Shown here: positions 1 to 6,768 of the stretch, piece by piece
Layout: the number at the start of each line of letters is the position of its first letter
Position numbering within the stretch: the stretch's first letter is position 1
NCBI GenBank assembly: GCA_937983055.1
Contig: CALJLA010000026.1
Coordinates: 1-9,043, forward strand
DNA length: 9,043 nt
From: an uncultured Pseudomonadota bacterium
Lineage (GTDB): Bacteria > Pseudomonadota > Gammaproteobacteria > Burkholderiales > Eutrophovitaceae
Direction of reading: 5' to 3'
Made by a program: the position numbers and the translations under genes
The notes under the pieces: model-generated
What the model was told of the DNA's origin: nothing
Databases searched by the model: none
The model's input: the letters and a program-made list of their open reading frames with translations, nothing else

Positions 1-128
1 GAACGCACATCGGGCATTACCCCGTCGTGCTCAATGGCGCCCAGCGCGGCCGCCATCGCGTCCTCCGTCAGGTCGCGCCCCTGGACGACGTGCCGGAGCG
101 CCGCCGCGATCGCGTCGGCGCCGCTCAT
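1..128 (-). CDS. Partial open frame: frameshifted helicase continuation or TrpD/YbiB-like N-terminus
   Basis: An uninterrupted reading frame of 42 codons runs from an ATG at 128-126 to the window edge. It begins MSGADAIAAALRHVV and continues through GRDLTEDAMAAALGAIEHDG. Its ATG overlaps the helicase stop in an ATGA. Two readings compete. First, it may be the rest of the helicase: restoring one base in the C5 tract at 134-138 (G5 on the coding strand) would join the helicase directly into this frame, and the stretch from GRDL to DVR loosely resembles the helical region after the DEAH box in YoaA-type proteins. Second, the pattern helix-GRDLT-helix-DGVMPD resembles the N-terminal helical domain of anthranilate phosphoribosyltransferase-like proteins. 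E. coli ybiB, of that family, lies next to dinG. I slightly favour the frameshift, because a half-length helicase otherwise needs explaining. Sequence beyond base 1 would decide. Confidence 0.45.
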   Translation of the reverse strand, partial: MSGADAIAAALRHVVQGRDLTEDAMAAALGAIEHDGVMPDVR

Positions 129-931
129 CGGCGCCCCCGGTCGCGCGCCAGCTCCAGCAGCTGGTTGGTCGACACGCTCTCGCCGAAGAACAGGCTGGCC
201 GTGTCGGGCAGCTGGTGCGCCTCGTCGAAGATCACGGTGTTGCACGCCGGAAGCAATTCCGCCACGCCTTCGTCGCGAAGCACCACGTCGGCAAAGAACA
301 GGTGGTGGTTGACCACCACCACGTCCGCCTCCATAGCCTGGCGGCGCGCCTCAAGAACGAAGCATTTTTCATGGTGCGGGCACTCCGATCCAAGGCAGTT
401 CTCCCGCGTCGAGGTCACCAGCGGCCAGATGCCCGCATCCTCGGGCACGTCAGGGCAGGCGCTGCGGTCGCCGCTCGCGCTGGTGCGCGCGTAGCTCTCG
501 ATGCGCGCCAGGTACACGACCTCGTCGCGCGAAGCGAAGCGCCCTTCATGTTTGGCACGCTCCAGGTGATAGTGGCAAACGTAGTTCGCCCGCCCCTTGA
601 GCAGGGCGACGGTCACCGGCGCCTGCAACGCCTTGCGCACCGTGGGAATGTCGCGCGTGAACAATTGGTCCTGCAGGGTCTTGGTGCCGGTGGAGATGAT
701 GACCTTGCCACCTTCGGTGAGTGCCGGCGCGAGGTAGGCAAAGGTCTTGCCGGTGCCGGTGCCCGCCTCAGCGATCAGCACCGAGGCCTGCTCTATTGCG
801 GCCCGCACCGCCTGGGCCATCTCCAGCTGCTGCGGACGCAGCCGGTAGCCGGGAATCACCCGCCCGAGCGGTCCGCCTTCCGAGAAGAAATGTTCGAGTT
901 GCACGGTGCGCGTAGTGTAGCGGCAGCCCAT
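125..931 (-). CDS. YoaA/DinG-type Fe-S ATP-dependent DNA helicase, C-terminal half missing
   Basis: Superfamily 2, XPD-like DNA helicase that would use ATP to unwind DNA in the cytoplasm. Visible in order: the motif RLRPQQLEM (30-38); Walker A AEAGTGTGKT (54-63, K62); the segment ISTGTKTLQDQLF (79-91); four cysteines placed as an iron-sulfur cluster (C119, C179, C184, C190); VVVNHHL (205-211); and the Walker B/DEAH box IFDEAH (234-239). The frame ends at residue 268 just after LLELARD, whereas family members are about 640 residues and carry a second RecA domain with the remaining helicase motifs. As read, the product cannot be a complete helicase. A C5 tract at 134-138 sits immediately before the stop, and one missing base there would account for the truncation. 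The ATG at 931 gives nine residues before the family-like VQLEHFF. A GTG at 904 is an equally good start and has a TACACT -10-like box (919-914) just upstream, which would make the leader very short. Confidence 0.85.
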   Translation of the reverse strand: MGCRYTTRTVQLEHFFSEGGPLGRVIPGYRLRPQQLEMAQAVRAAIEQASVLIAEAGTGTGKTFAYLAPALTEGGKVIISTGTKTLQDQLFTRDIPTVRKALQAPVTVALLKGRANYVCHYHLERAKHEGRFASRDEVVYLARIESYARTSASGDRSACPDVPEDAGIWPLVTSTRENCLGSECPHHEKCFVLEARRQAMEADVVVVNHHLFFADVVLRDEGVAELLPACNTVIFDEAHQLPDTASLFFGESVSTNQLLELARDRGRR

Positions 932-985
932 GGCATTGCGCGCCCTGCTGCATAATGCCTGCGTCCATCCTCACCGCCGCGCATC
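905..985. promoter_or_regulatory. Divergent promoter region between helicase and VIT transporter
   Basis: This short stretch must carry the start signals for two divergent genes. On the plus strand CATAAT at 951-956 matches five of six bases of a sigma-70 -10 box and would put transcription start about 20 bases before the transporter ATG. On the minus strand TACACT at 919-914 is a possible -10 for the helicase if its GTG at 904 is used. Neither has a convincing -35 hexamer at 16-18 bases. I saw no LexA-type CTG-N10-CAG palindrome. Confidence 0.3.
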
Positions 986-1738
986 ATGGCCCGCCCCAGC
1001 CGCGAGACGCTCATCCGCGAGCACCGTCCGGACGCCGTCGCCGAGCGCCTGCAAAACAGCCGCAGTCCCCAGTCCGTGTCGGATGCGGTGCTGGGCGGCA
1101 TCGATGGCTGCATCACCACCTTCGCTATCGTCACCGGCTCGGTCGGCGCCGGCTTTGCGCCGCAGGTTGCGCTGGTGCTGGGTTTCGCCAACCTGCTTGC
1201 CGACGGTCTGAGCATGGCGGTAAGCAACTACGAGTCGATCAAGGCGCACGCCGAGTTCGTCGATGCGACCCGGCGCGACGAAGAACACCACATTGACCAG
1301 GTGCCGGAAGGCGAGCGGGAGGAAATTCGCCAGATCTTTGCGCAGAAGGGTTTCGCCGGCGAAGCGCTCGAGCATATCGTCGACACCATCACCAGCGACC
1401 GGCGGCTCTGGGTCGACACCATGATCACCGAAGAACATGGGCTGCAACGCGAACACCCCAATCCGTTGCGATCCGCCCTGGTGACGTTCGCCGCCTTTGT
1501 CGTGATCGGCATGCTGCCGCTGCTGCCGCTGCTGATTGCGTCGCTCGGCATGCCGCTGCAACTCTATGCCAGCGTGGCGACCGCAGCGGTGGTGTTCTTC
1601 GCGATCGGCTCGCTGAAGAGCCTGTTCCTGGGACGCCCGCCGCTGCGCGCCGGCCTGTCGACCCTGCTTACCGGCGGCTCGGCCGCGAGCCTCGCTTACC
1701 TGGTGGGCCACCTGCTGCGCGACGCCTTCGGCGTGTAA
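986..1738 (+). CDS. VIT1/CCC1-family iron/manganese transporter
   Basis: A 250-residue integral membrane protein of the vacuolar iron transporter family, which moves Fe2+ or Mn2+ across membranes, usually out of the cytoplasm. The family signature is clear: GGIDGCITTFAIVTG (37-51) in the first membrane helix and LLADGLSMAVSNYES (70-84) in the second. An acidic, amphipathic cytoplasmic segment follows (about 95-155), with EEHH, EGEREEI and WVDTMITEEHGL, corresponding to the metal-binding helices of VIT1. Three more hydrophobic stretches follow (about 164-188, 192-212, 222-245), giving the five helices expected. Length is normal and complete. The ATG at 986 has no strong Shine-Dalgarno, but it gives a soluble N-terminal leader of usual size. 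It is convergent with the next gene, with only seven bases between the two stops. Metal specificity cannot be read from sequence alone. Confidence 0.93.
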   Translation: MARPSRETLIREHRPDAVAERLQNSRSPQSVSDAVLGGIDGCITTFAIVTGSVGAGFAPQVALVLGFANLLADGLSMAVSNYESIKAHAEFVDATRRDEEHHIDQVPEGEREEIRQIFAQKGFAGEALEHIVDTITSDRRLWVDTMITEEHGLQREHPNPLRSALVTFAAFVVIGMLPLLPLLIASLGMPLQLYASVATAAVVFFAIGSLKSLFLGRPPLRAGLSTLLTGGSAASLAYLVGHLLRDAFGV

Positions 1739-1745
1739 AGCCCCG

Positions 1746-2429
1746 CTACTGCCGACCGGCGGCTCGCAGCCGCGCCCGCTGCTCCGGGGTGAGCAGGGCG
1801 TCATTGCAGCCGAGCAGCGCATGGGTGCAGACATACAGGTTGGCCTCCCGCATGCGCCCCTCCACCTGCTGGCGCTGAGCGTCGGTGAGGTCATCGAGGC
1901 GGCAGCCGGTGAACTCCTGGAAGCCCTGCAGGCAGACGATGAAGTTGCGCTCGAGGTAGCTTGAGCGCACCGCTACCTGTTGTTCGGCGGTGAGTCTGCC
2001 GGGATCGCAGGCGGTCAGCCCGCTCAGGCAATACTCGAGGTTTCGCGCCTGCAGCGCACGCTCGATCTCGGTCCGCCGCCCGGCGGCGAGCGCCGCCAGC
2101 CGGCAGCCGCCCTCGCCGCGCAGGCAAACCTCGAAGTTCAGCCGGGCAAGCGCCTGCGCGACCTGCACGCGATCGCGTTCGTCAAGCCGCGCAGGATTGC
2201 AGCGGCGGCCGGCAAGGCAGGCCTCGAGATGCTGCCGATGCGCCGCCTCGAATACCTGCCGGCGCTCAATCTCGCTGAGTTGCGACAGATTGCAGTAGGG
2301 GTCCACCGCCAGGCAGCGTCCGAAATTATCCCGACCCGGTACCGCAGGATCTGCCTGCGCCGGAGGCTGCGCCATGATCAGCAGACCGGCAAACAGCCAG
2401 CAACTCCGGAAGATGTGGCGAATGATCAT
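1746..2429 (-). CDS. Secreted protein with six paired-cysteine repeats, unknown function
   Basis: A 227-residue protein I do not recognise by function. It opens with a signal peptide (hydrophobic 10-20, likely cleavage after AQA at 24-26), so it should act in the periplasm or outside the cell. From C39 to the end it is a tandem array of six units of about 32 residues starting at C39, C71, C102, C134, C166 and C201. Each unit begins CLxG (the last begins CTHA), has a second cysteine 6-10 residues on, then an L(T/S)-like turn and an amphipathic helix ending in N-(L/F)-E-x before the next cysteine. All twelve cysteines of the mature part are in pairs, which suggests one disulfide per repeat. The last repeat is shortened. 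GGAG lies about 10 bases before the ATG at 2429. It is divergent from the oxidoreductase gene and convergent with the transporter gene. No catalytic motif is visible; a structural or binding role is only a guess. Confidence 0.82.
   Translation of the reverse strand: MIIRHIFRSCWLFAGLLIMAQPPAQADPAVPGRDNFGRCLAVDPYCNLSQLSEIERRQVFEAAHRQHLEACLAGRRCNPARLDERDRVQVAQALARLNFEVCLRGEGGCRLAALAAGRRTEIERALQARNLEYCLSGLTACDPGRLTAEQQVAVRSSYLERNFIVCLQGFQEFTGCRLDDLTDAQRQQVEGRMREANLYVCTHALLGCNDALLTPEQRARLRAAGRQ
1749..2315 (-). repeat. Six tandem protein-level repeats of about 32 residues
   Basis: Within the secreted protein the units cover residues 39-70, 71-101, 102-133, 134-165, 166-200 and 201-227. Consensus: C-L-x-G-x(2-6)-C-(N/R/D)-x(2,3)-L-(T/S)-x(3)-R-x(2)-V-x(2)-A-x(3)-(R/L)-N-(L/F)-E-x. 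Second cysteines are C46, C77, C109, C141, C176 and C208. The similarity is visible in protein but largely gone in DNA, so the duplications are old rather than recent slippage. Confidence 0.85.
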
Positions 2430-2581
2430 GGCGGCGAGACTCCAGGCCGGTGCGACACGACGCCGGCATTGTGGACATTCCCGGGACCTGCATCAACCGC
2501 CTCTGGTCGCCGTGGAGCGGCTCGCGGTGTAAGTTTCGGCTTCGAGGTTCGCCGCCACATACCCATCAACGAAAGGACATC
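2430..2581. promoter_or_regulatory. Divergent intergenic region
   Basis: The 152 bases between the repeat protein and the oxidoreductase must hold both promoters. I find no convincing paired -35/-10 boxes. GAAAGGA at 2571-2577 is a plausible ribosome binding site for the ATG at 2582. The oxidoreductase frame stays open upstream to 2450, but that extension has no similarity to the family and lies in the promoter zone, so I treat it as non-coding. Confidence 0.4.
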
Positions 2582-3592
2582 ATGCCCAGCAATCGCCAGG
2601 TGCTGTTGAAATCGCGACCGGTCGGCATTCCGCAGGCCGAGCATTTCGACATCGTCAAGTCGCCGCTGCCGCAACCGGCCGAAGGCCAGGTGCTGGTGCG
2701 CAACCAGTGGCTTTCGGTGGAGCCGGCGATGCGCGGCTGGGTCAACGCCGCGGCCAACTACTCTGAACCGGTGCCCATTGGGTCGGTCATGCGCTCGCTT
2801 GCCGCCGGCACAGTACAAACCTCGCGTCATCCAGACTATCGACCCGGCGACTGGATCACCGGCTGGTTCGGGTGGCAGGAATACGCCGCCGTCGATGCCG
2901 GCGCCATCCAGCGCAAGATCACCGAGACCGACCTGCCGCCGTCCACCGCGCTCGGCGTGCTTGGCCTGAACGGCGTCACCGCATACTTTGGCCTGCTGGA
3001 AGTGGGTCAGCCGAAAGCCGGCGAGACGGTCGTCGTTTCCACCGCCGCCGGCGCGGTCGGTTCCTGCGTCGGTCAGCTCGCGAAGATCAAGGGTTGCCGC
3101 GCAGTAGGCATCGCCGGCGGTCCACAGAAAACGCAACTGTGCCGGGAGGCGTTCGGATTCGATGCCGCCATCGACTACAAGTCGGACGATCTGGTCGCCG
3201 CCTTGCGTTCCGCCTGCCCGAAAGGTGTCGATGTGTACTTCGACAACACCGCCGGCCCGATATCCGACGCGGTGATGCAGCAGCTCGCCGTTGGCGCACG
3301 CGTTGTCATCTGCGGCACCGCATCGGTCGCCAGCTGGGAACCGCCACCACAGGGCCCGCGCGTCGAACGTACGCTCCTGGTTCGCCGCGCCCGCATGCAG
3401 GGCTTCGTCGTACTCGACTATGCCGCACGTTATGACGAAGCGCTGGCCAATCTCGCCGGCTGGGTGCGCGAAGGCCGCATCCATTACCGCGAGGACATTC
3501 TCGATGGCATCGATCAGGCGCCCGGCGCCATCGCCGGCTTATACCGCGGCGAGAATCTCGGCAAGCGACTGATTCGGCTCGCAGACGCCTGA
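2582..3592 (+). CDS. NADP-dependent oxidoreductase, MDR superfamily (CurA / leukotriene B4 dehydrogenase type)
   Basis: A 336-residue cytoplasmic enzyme of the zinc-free medium-chain dehydrogenase/reductase group, which reduces carbon-carbon double bonds of alpha,beta-unsaturated ketones or aldehydes with NADPH. Features: N-terminal catalytic domain starting NRQVLLKSRPVG, with VEPAMRGW (46-53) as in the family; GLNGVTAYFGLLEVG (128-142); a Rossmann nucleotide-binding turn STAAGAVGSCVGQLAK (153-168); VDVYFDNTAG (216-225); VICGTAS (242-248); RMQGFVV (271-277); and the closing GENLGKRLIRL (323-333). The zinc-binding cysteines of alcohol dehydrogenases are absent, as expected. The ATG at 2582 is chosen because it follows GAAAGGA and matches the family N-terminus; 44 further open codons upstream look non-coding. 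It appears monocistronic. Substrate is not predictable, and detoxification of reactive carbonyls is the usual assumption. Confidence 0.92.
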   Translation: MPSNRQVLLKSRPVGIPQAEHFDIVKSPLPQPAEGQVLVRNQWLSVEPAMRGWVNAAANYSEPVPIGSVMRSLAAGTVQTSRHPDYRPGDWITGWFGWQEYAAVDAGAIQRKITETDLPPSTALGVLGLNGVTAYFGLLEVGQPKAGETVVVSTAAGAVGSCVGQLAKIKGCRAVGIAGGPQKTQLCREAFGFDAAIDYKSDDLVAALRSACPKGVDVYFDNTAGPISDAVMQQLAVGARVVICGTASVASWEPPPQGPRVERTLLVRRARMQGFVVLDYAARYDEALANLAGWVREGRIHYREDILDGIDQAPGAIAGLYRGENLGKRLIRLADA

Positions 3593-3626
3593 GGCGCGCT
3601 ACGGGCGTAATCGTCTGCTGCGCGCC
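3581..3626 (+). repeat. Two interleaved 7-bp inverted repeats at the oxidoreductase stop
   Basis: GCAGACG (3581-3587) is complementary to CGTCTGC (3612-3618), and GGCGCGC (3593-3599) is complementary to GCGCGCC (3620-3626). The two stems interleave, so they are probably alternative hairpins rather than formed together, because the one-base connecting loop is too short for a normal pseudoknot. No run of T follows, so this is not a standard intrinsic terminator. It may still stall transcription or protect the 3' end. Confidence 0.35.
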
Positions 3627-3734
3627 CGGAGATTTCGGCGCATGATGGTTGCGCGCAAACAGCGACTTCACAGAAGATCGGGCCGCCGCGGTTGCGTCCG
3701 GCGGCGAGAACACTCATGAACGGGGGGATCAGAG

Positions 3735-4238
3735 ATGAACAAACCGCTTCAGCCTGTGCGCCGCCGGCGCGCCGCCCTTGAGGCAGGCCTATTGGCGATA
3801 TCTGCTCTTTTGCTGCTGCCCGCGGCCGCCGGCGCGCGCGATTTCTGCTGCCCCTGCCCCGGCGCCGAGGCCGTCACCATCGACGAGCGCAACAACATGA
3901 TGGCATCGATGAAATGCAGCCTGGTCTGCAATGCGCCGGTGCTCGCGGAATCGGGCGCCTGCCCTGCGGCACCGGTGGCCGCGCCAGCGGCACGCGGGCG
4001 GGTGCAGCTCTTCGCCAGCGCCGACTGCAGCGGCGAAGCCGCCGACGTCGCCTCCTCCACTGCCGATCTCGGCGCGCAGATTGCCGGCGGCGCCTTCTCG
4101 TTCCGCCTCGCTGCTGGCGAAGCCGCCCGCGTATGGAGCGAGACCGGATATGCCGGCACCGGTACGGCCCCAGTCGGTGTGGGCATCTGCGTCTCGCCTG
4201 GATTCGCCATCCGCAGCGTACGCATTGGTGCCGGCTAG
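3735..4238 (+). CDS. Exported cysteine-rich protein with beta/gamma-crystallin-like domain
   Basis: A 167-residue hypothetical protein. A signal peptide (arginine-rich 9-13, hydrophobic 17-33, probable cleavage after AGA at 34) points to the periplasm or outside. A cysteine-rich stretch follows (C38, C39, C41, C61, C65, C76), beginning FCCPC, then an alanine/proline linker. Residues 89-165 fit two Greek-key motifs of the beta/gamma-crystallin fold: F93-x6-G100 with S122 in SFR, and W134-x6-G141 with S161 in SVR. The acidic residues that normally bind calcium just before these serines are missing (AGGAFS and GFAIRS), so any calcium binding would be weak or lost. The ATG at 3735 is preceded closely by a G-rich stretch and AGAG. 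The small membrane protein starts four bases after its stop, so the two are probably cotranscribed. The fold assignment is my inference from spacing; the function is unknown. Confidence 0.75.
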   Translation: MNKPLQPVRRRRAALEAGLLAISALLLLPAAAGARDFCCPCPGAEAVTIDERNNMMASMKCSLVCNAPVLAESGACPAAPVAAPAARGRVQLFASADCSGEAADVASSTADLGAQIAGGAFSFRLAAGEAARVWSETGYAGTGTAPVGVGICVSPGFAIRSVRIGAG

Positions 4239-4242
4239 GGCT

Positions 4243-4521
4243 GTGTCGCAGATCAACCTGCGATGGGTGCCGGCGGTCACCGGCACGATGGTGTTATGGG
4301 CATATTTCTGCAGGGTCGCGGTCAACGCCGAGGCATTCGGCCTGCGCGACGCAGGCATTGCCCTGTTTCTGGCGCTGGCCGGCGCGCTGACGCTCACCGC
4401 GCTGCTCTGGTCGATACCGGTGCTGGCGCTGGCGGCCGCCATCGCCTGGCTCACCCGTCGCGCCTCACCGGTGCCGCTGCTGCTGGCGACACTGGTCGCG
4501 ACGCTGCCGTTCATCGTTTGA
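4243..4521 (+). CDS. Small hydrophobic membrane protein, unknown function
   Basis: A 92-residue frame with strongly GC-rich third positions and a membrane-protein composition. I take the GTG at 4243, four bases after the upstream stop with AGGG just before it; an ATG at 4288 is a shorter alternative. Hydrophobic segments lie at about residues 10-28, 37-70 (long enough for two helices) and 76-92, suggesting three or four membrane passes, with a positive loop TRRAS near the C-terminus. The frame also stays open further upstream, but that part overlaps the crystallin-like gene and reads as a shadow. No family recognised. Close spacing ties it to the exported protein before it. Confidence 0.6.
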   Translation: MSQINLRWVPAVTGTMVLWAYFCRVAVNAEAFGLRDAGIALFLALAGALTLTALLWSIPVLALAAAIAWLTRRASPVPLLLATLVATLPFIV

Positions 4522-4573
4522 GGCAACTGCGCGAAGGCTGGAACCCACCGCCGTCGACATTGTCATGTCAGTA

Positions 4574-4596
4574 GCCGGCCGTGATGCCGTGCCGGC
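4574..4596 (+). repeat. Short inverted repeat before the PLD-VTT gene
   Basis: GCCGGC occurs at 4574-4579 and 4591-4596, able to form a 6-bp hairpin with an 11-base loop in the 93-base gap before the phospholipase D gene. A short T-rich stretch (TTTCTG) follows some 13 bases later, too far for a classical terminator. Such GC palindromes are common in this DNA, so the significance is low. I saw nothing else in the gap, including no clear ribosome binding site for the ATG at 4615. Confidence 0.25.
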
Positions 4597-4614
4597 CTTC
4601 CTGCGACGTTTCTG

Positions 4615-6768
4615 ATGACCACCACGCCTGTCCTTCAAGCCGGACGCAACTGCTGGCGCATCGAGCGTGCGAGCCGCGCCGCCATGCTGGTCGACGGCGA
4701 GTGCTACTACCGCACGGTTCGCGCTGCGATTTCCCGCGCGCGGCGCTCGGTGTTCATCCTCGGCTGGGATATCGACAGCCGCCTGCGCCTGGTGCGCGGG
4801 CCTGTCGACGACGGCCTGCCTGACCGCCTCGGCGAGTTCCTCGACGCGGTGCTTGAGCGGCGGACCGAACTTGAAGTGCGCATCCTGTCGTGGGACTTCG
4901 CAATGATTTATGCGCTGGAACGCGACTGGATGCCGGTGTTCCGACTGAACTGGGCCAGCCACCGGCGCATGCGCTTTCACCTCGACGACCGGCATCCGTT
5001 CGGCGGGTCGCAGCACCAGAAGCTGGTCGTGGTCGACGACCAGGTGGCTTTCTGCGGCGGCATGGATCTGTCGAAATGCCGGTGGGACACCCCAGCCCAC
5101 GCCGCCGATTGTCCCGATCGGATCGATGCCGACGGCAACCCCTACCGCCCCTATCACGACGTGCAGATGGCAGTGGAAGGCGATGTGGCAGCCGCGCTCG
5201 GCGAGCTGGCACGCGAGCGCTGGCGCCTGGCCACCGGCAGGCGCGTCGATGCCGTGGATCGGCTCGCGCAGCACTCGCCCTGGCCACAGGATTTGACACC
5301 GGAGTTCGAGCAGGTCGATGTCGCCATCGCCCGCACCCTGCCGCGTTACGAAGGGCGCGACGAGGTGCGGGAAGTCGAGCGACTCTACCTCGACGCCATC
5401 GCCGCGGCGCGCGACGGCATCTACATCGAAAACCAGTATCTCACCTCGCATCGCGTGGTCGCGGCGCTGGGCGAGCGGCTGCGCGAGGCCGCGGGTCCCG
5501 ACGTGGTGGTGCTGCTGCCGCGCGAGACCGGCGGCTGGCTCGAGCAGATGACGATGGACGTGCTTCGCGCGCGCGTGCTCAAGGCACTGCGCGCGGCCGA
5601 CTTGCACGGCCGCCTGCGCGTTGTCTATCCGGAGACGCCGGAGCTCGGCGAGCACTGCATATCGGTGCACTCCAAGCTGCTGATCGTCGACGACCGCCTG
5701 CTGCGGGTGGGTTCGGCCAACCTCAGCAATCGTTCGATGGGACTCGATTCGGAATGCGATCTTGCGATCGCGGGCGACGATGCGGCAACGCGCGGCGCCA
5801 TCGCCCGCTGCCGCGACCGTCTGCTGGCCGAGCATCTCGATTGCACGCCGGAGACATTCGCTTCGACGCTCGCGCGCGAAGGCCGGCTGGCGCAAGCGGT
5901 CGACGCGCTCAACGTGCGCGAGCGCGGGCTGCGCCGGCTCGAGCCGCACCTCGCCGAGGACATTGACCGGCTGGTGCCCGACTCCGCGATGATCGACCCG
6001 GAAAAGCCGATCGTGGCGGAGGAACTGGCGCGCGAGTTCATCGACGAGGAAGACATCGAACCGGCGCGCAGCTCGATGACCACCGCCATCGTCGTGCTGC
6101 TCGCGGCGCTCGCCCTGGCCGCGGCATGGCGCTGGACCCCGCTCGCGCAATGGCTGGAGGTCGACACCCTGGAAGCGCTGGCGCGCGCGGCCGCCGACTC
6201 GCCGTTTACCCCCGTCGTGGTGGTCGGCGGATTCATCGTCGGCAGTCTCGCAGTGGTACCGCTGACGCTGATGATCGTCGCCTCGGTGCTGGTGTTCGGC
6301 CCATGGGCCGGCGGCCTGTATGCCTGGATCGGCGCCTGCCTGGGCGCACTCGCCGGTTATCTGATCGGCCAGCATCTCGGCCGCGACCTGGTTCGGCGTT
6401 TCGCCGGCAAGCGCCTCAATGCGCTGAGCAGCCGGCTGGCGCGTCGCGGGGTGCTGGCAGTGGTGGCGGTGCGCATGCTGCCGGTTGCGCCGTTCACCAT
6501 CGTCAACCTGGTCGCCGGCGCTTCACACATCCGGCTGCGCGATTTCGCCATCGGCAATGCCATCGGCCTCGCGCCCGGCACCGTGGCTATTGCCGTGTTC
6601 GTCGACAGCGTCGCCGACGCCATTCGCCGGCCCAGCCTGGAAGAACTCGCCATCGTCGCCGGCGTGCTTGCCTTCATCCTCGCGGCGGGCTGGGCGCTGC
6701 GAAGCTGGCTGCGGCGCCTGTCGGTATCGCCGCTGAGCGAGGGTGGTTCATCCCACGGCGGGCGCTGA
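4615..6768 (+). CDS. Phospholipase D/cardiolipin synthase-like enzyme fused to VTT (DedA/TVP38) membrane domain
   Basis: A 717-residue two-part protein. Residues about 10-400 form a phospholipase D domain with both HKD motifs intact: HQKLVVVD (H134, K136, D141) followed by GGMDLS, and HSKLLIVD (H352, K354, D359) followed by GSANLSNRSMGLDSE. The two halves form one active site for phosphatidyl transfer or phosphodiester hydrolysis. An acidic linker (about 445-485) leads into a first membrane helix (about 489-505) and a VTT domain (about 532-665). The VTT pattern is VPLTLMIVASVLVFGPWAGG, then GALAGYLIGQHLGRD and RMLPVAPFTIVNLVAG, ending with NAIGLAPGT; a last hydrophobic helix follows (about 677-698). 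VTT proteins are linked to lipid scrambling and membrane homeostasis. The fusion would couple lipid chemistry at the inner membrane to lipid movement. This architecture is, to my knowledge, seen in other proteobacteria. The next gene overlaps its 3' end, so the two are translationally linked. Exact substrate unknown. Confidence 0.93.
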   Translation: MTTTPVLQAGRNCWRIERASRAAMLVDGECYYRTVRAAISRARRSVFILGWDIDSRLRLVRGPVDDGLPDRLGEFLDAVLERRTELEVRILSWDFAMIYALERDWMPVFRLNWASHRRMRFHLDDRHPFGGSQHQKLVVVDDQVAFCGGMDLSKCRWDTPAHAADCPDRIDADGNPYRPYHDVQMAVEGDVAAALGELARERWRLATGRRVDAVDRLAQHSPWPQDLTPEFEQVDVAIARTLPRYEGRDEVREVERLYLDAIAAARDGIYIENQYLTSHRVVAALGERLREAAGPDVVVLLPRETGGWLEQMTMDVLRARVLKALRAADLHGRLRVVYPETPELGEHCISVHSKLLIVDDRLLRVGSANLSNRSMGLDSECDLAIAGDDAATRGAIARCRDRLLAEHLDCTPETFASTLAREGRLAQAVDALNVRERGLRRLEPHLAEDIDRLVPDSAMIDPEKPIVAEELAREFIDEEDIEPARSSMTTAIVVLLAALALAAAWRWTPLAQWLEVDTLEALARAAADSPFTPVVVVGGFIVGSLAVVPLTLMIVASVLVFGPWAGGLYAWIGACLGALAGYLIGQHLGRDLVRRFAGKRLNALSSRLARRGVLAVVAVRMLPVAPFTIVNLVAGASHIRLRDFAIGNAIGLAPGTVAIAVFVDSVADAIRRPSLEELAIVAGVLAFILAAGWALRSWLRRLSVSPLSEGGSSHGGR

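Noticed and set aside
1739..1790. A shared terminator between the convergent VIT and repeat-protein genes
   Set aside because: Only seven bases separate the stops, and nearby GC hairpins lie in coding sequence with no T-run on either strand.
971..1894. A 307-codon minus-strand open frame opposite the VIT transporter and running into the repeat protein
   Set aside because: It overlaps two well-supported genes and its translation is H/Q/R-rich without motifs.
1749..2315. The periodic region as a CRISPR or DNA tandem repeat
   Set aside because: The periodicity is at the protein level only; DNA copies are diverged, contiguous and coding, with no spacers.
2450..2581. In-frame 44-codon N-terminal extension of the oxidoreductase
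   Set aside because: It does not resemble the family N-terminus, occupies the divergent promoter region, and the ATG at 2582 has a good ribosome site.
2426..3484. A 352-codon minus-strand open frame opposite the oxidoreductase
   Set aside because: The plus-strand product carries unmistakable MDR motifs; the antisense product has low-complexity G/R/D/A composition and no recognisable motif.
4465..6375. A 636-codon open frame on the minus strand, antisense to the PLD-VTT gene
   Set aside because: Its product is rich in H, Q, R and D with no domain, typical of an antisense frame kept open by GC-rich codons of the real gene, which has clear HKD and VTT motifs on the plus strand.
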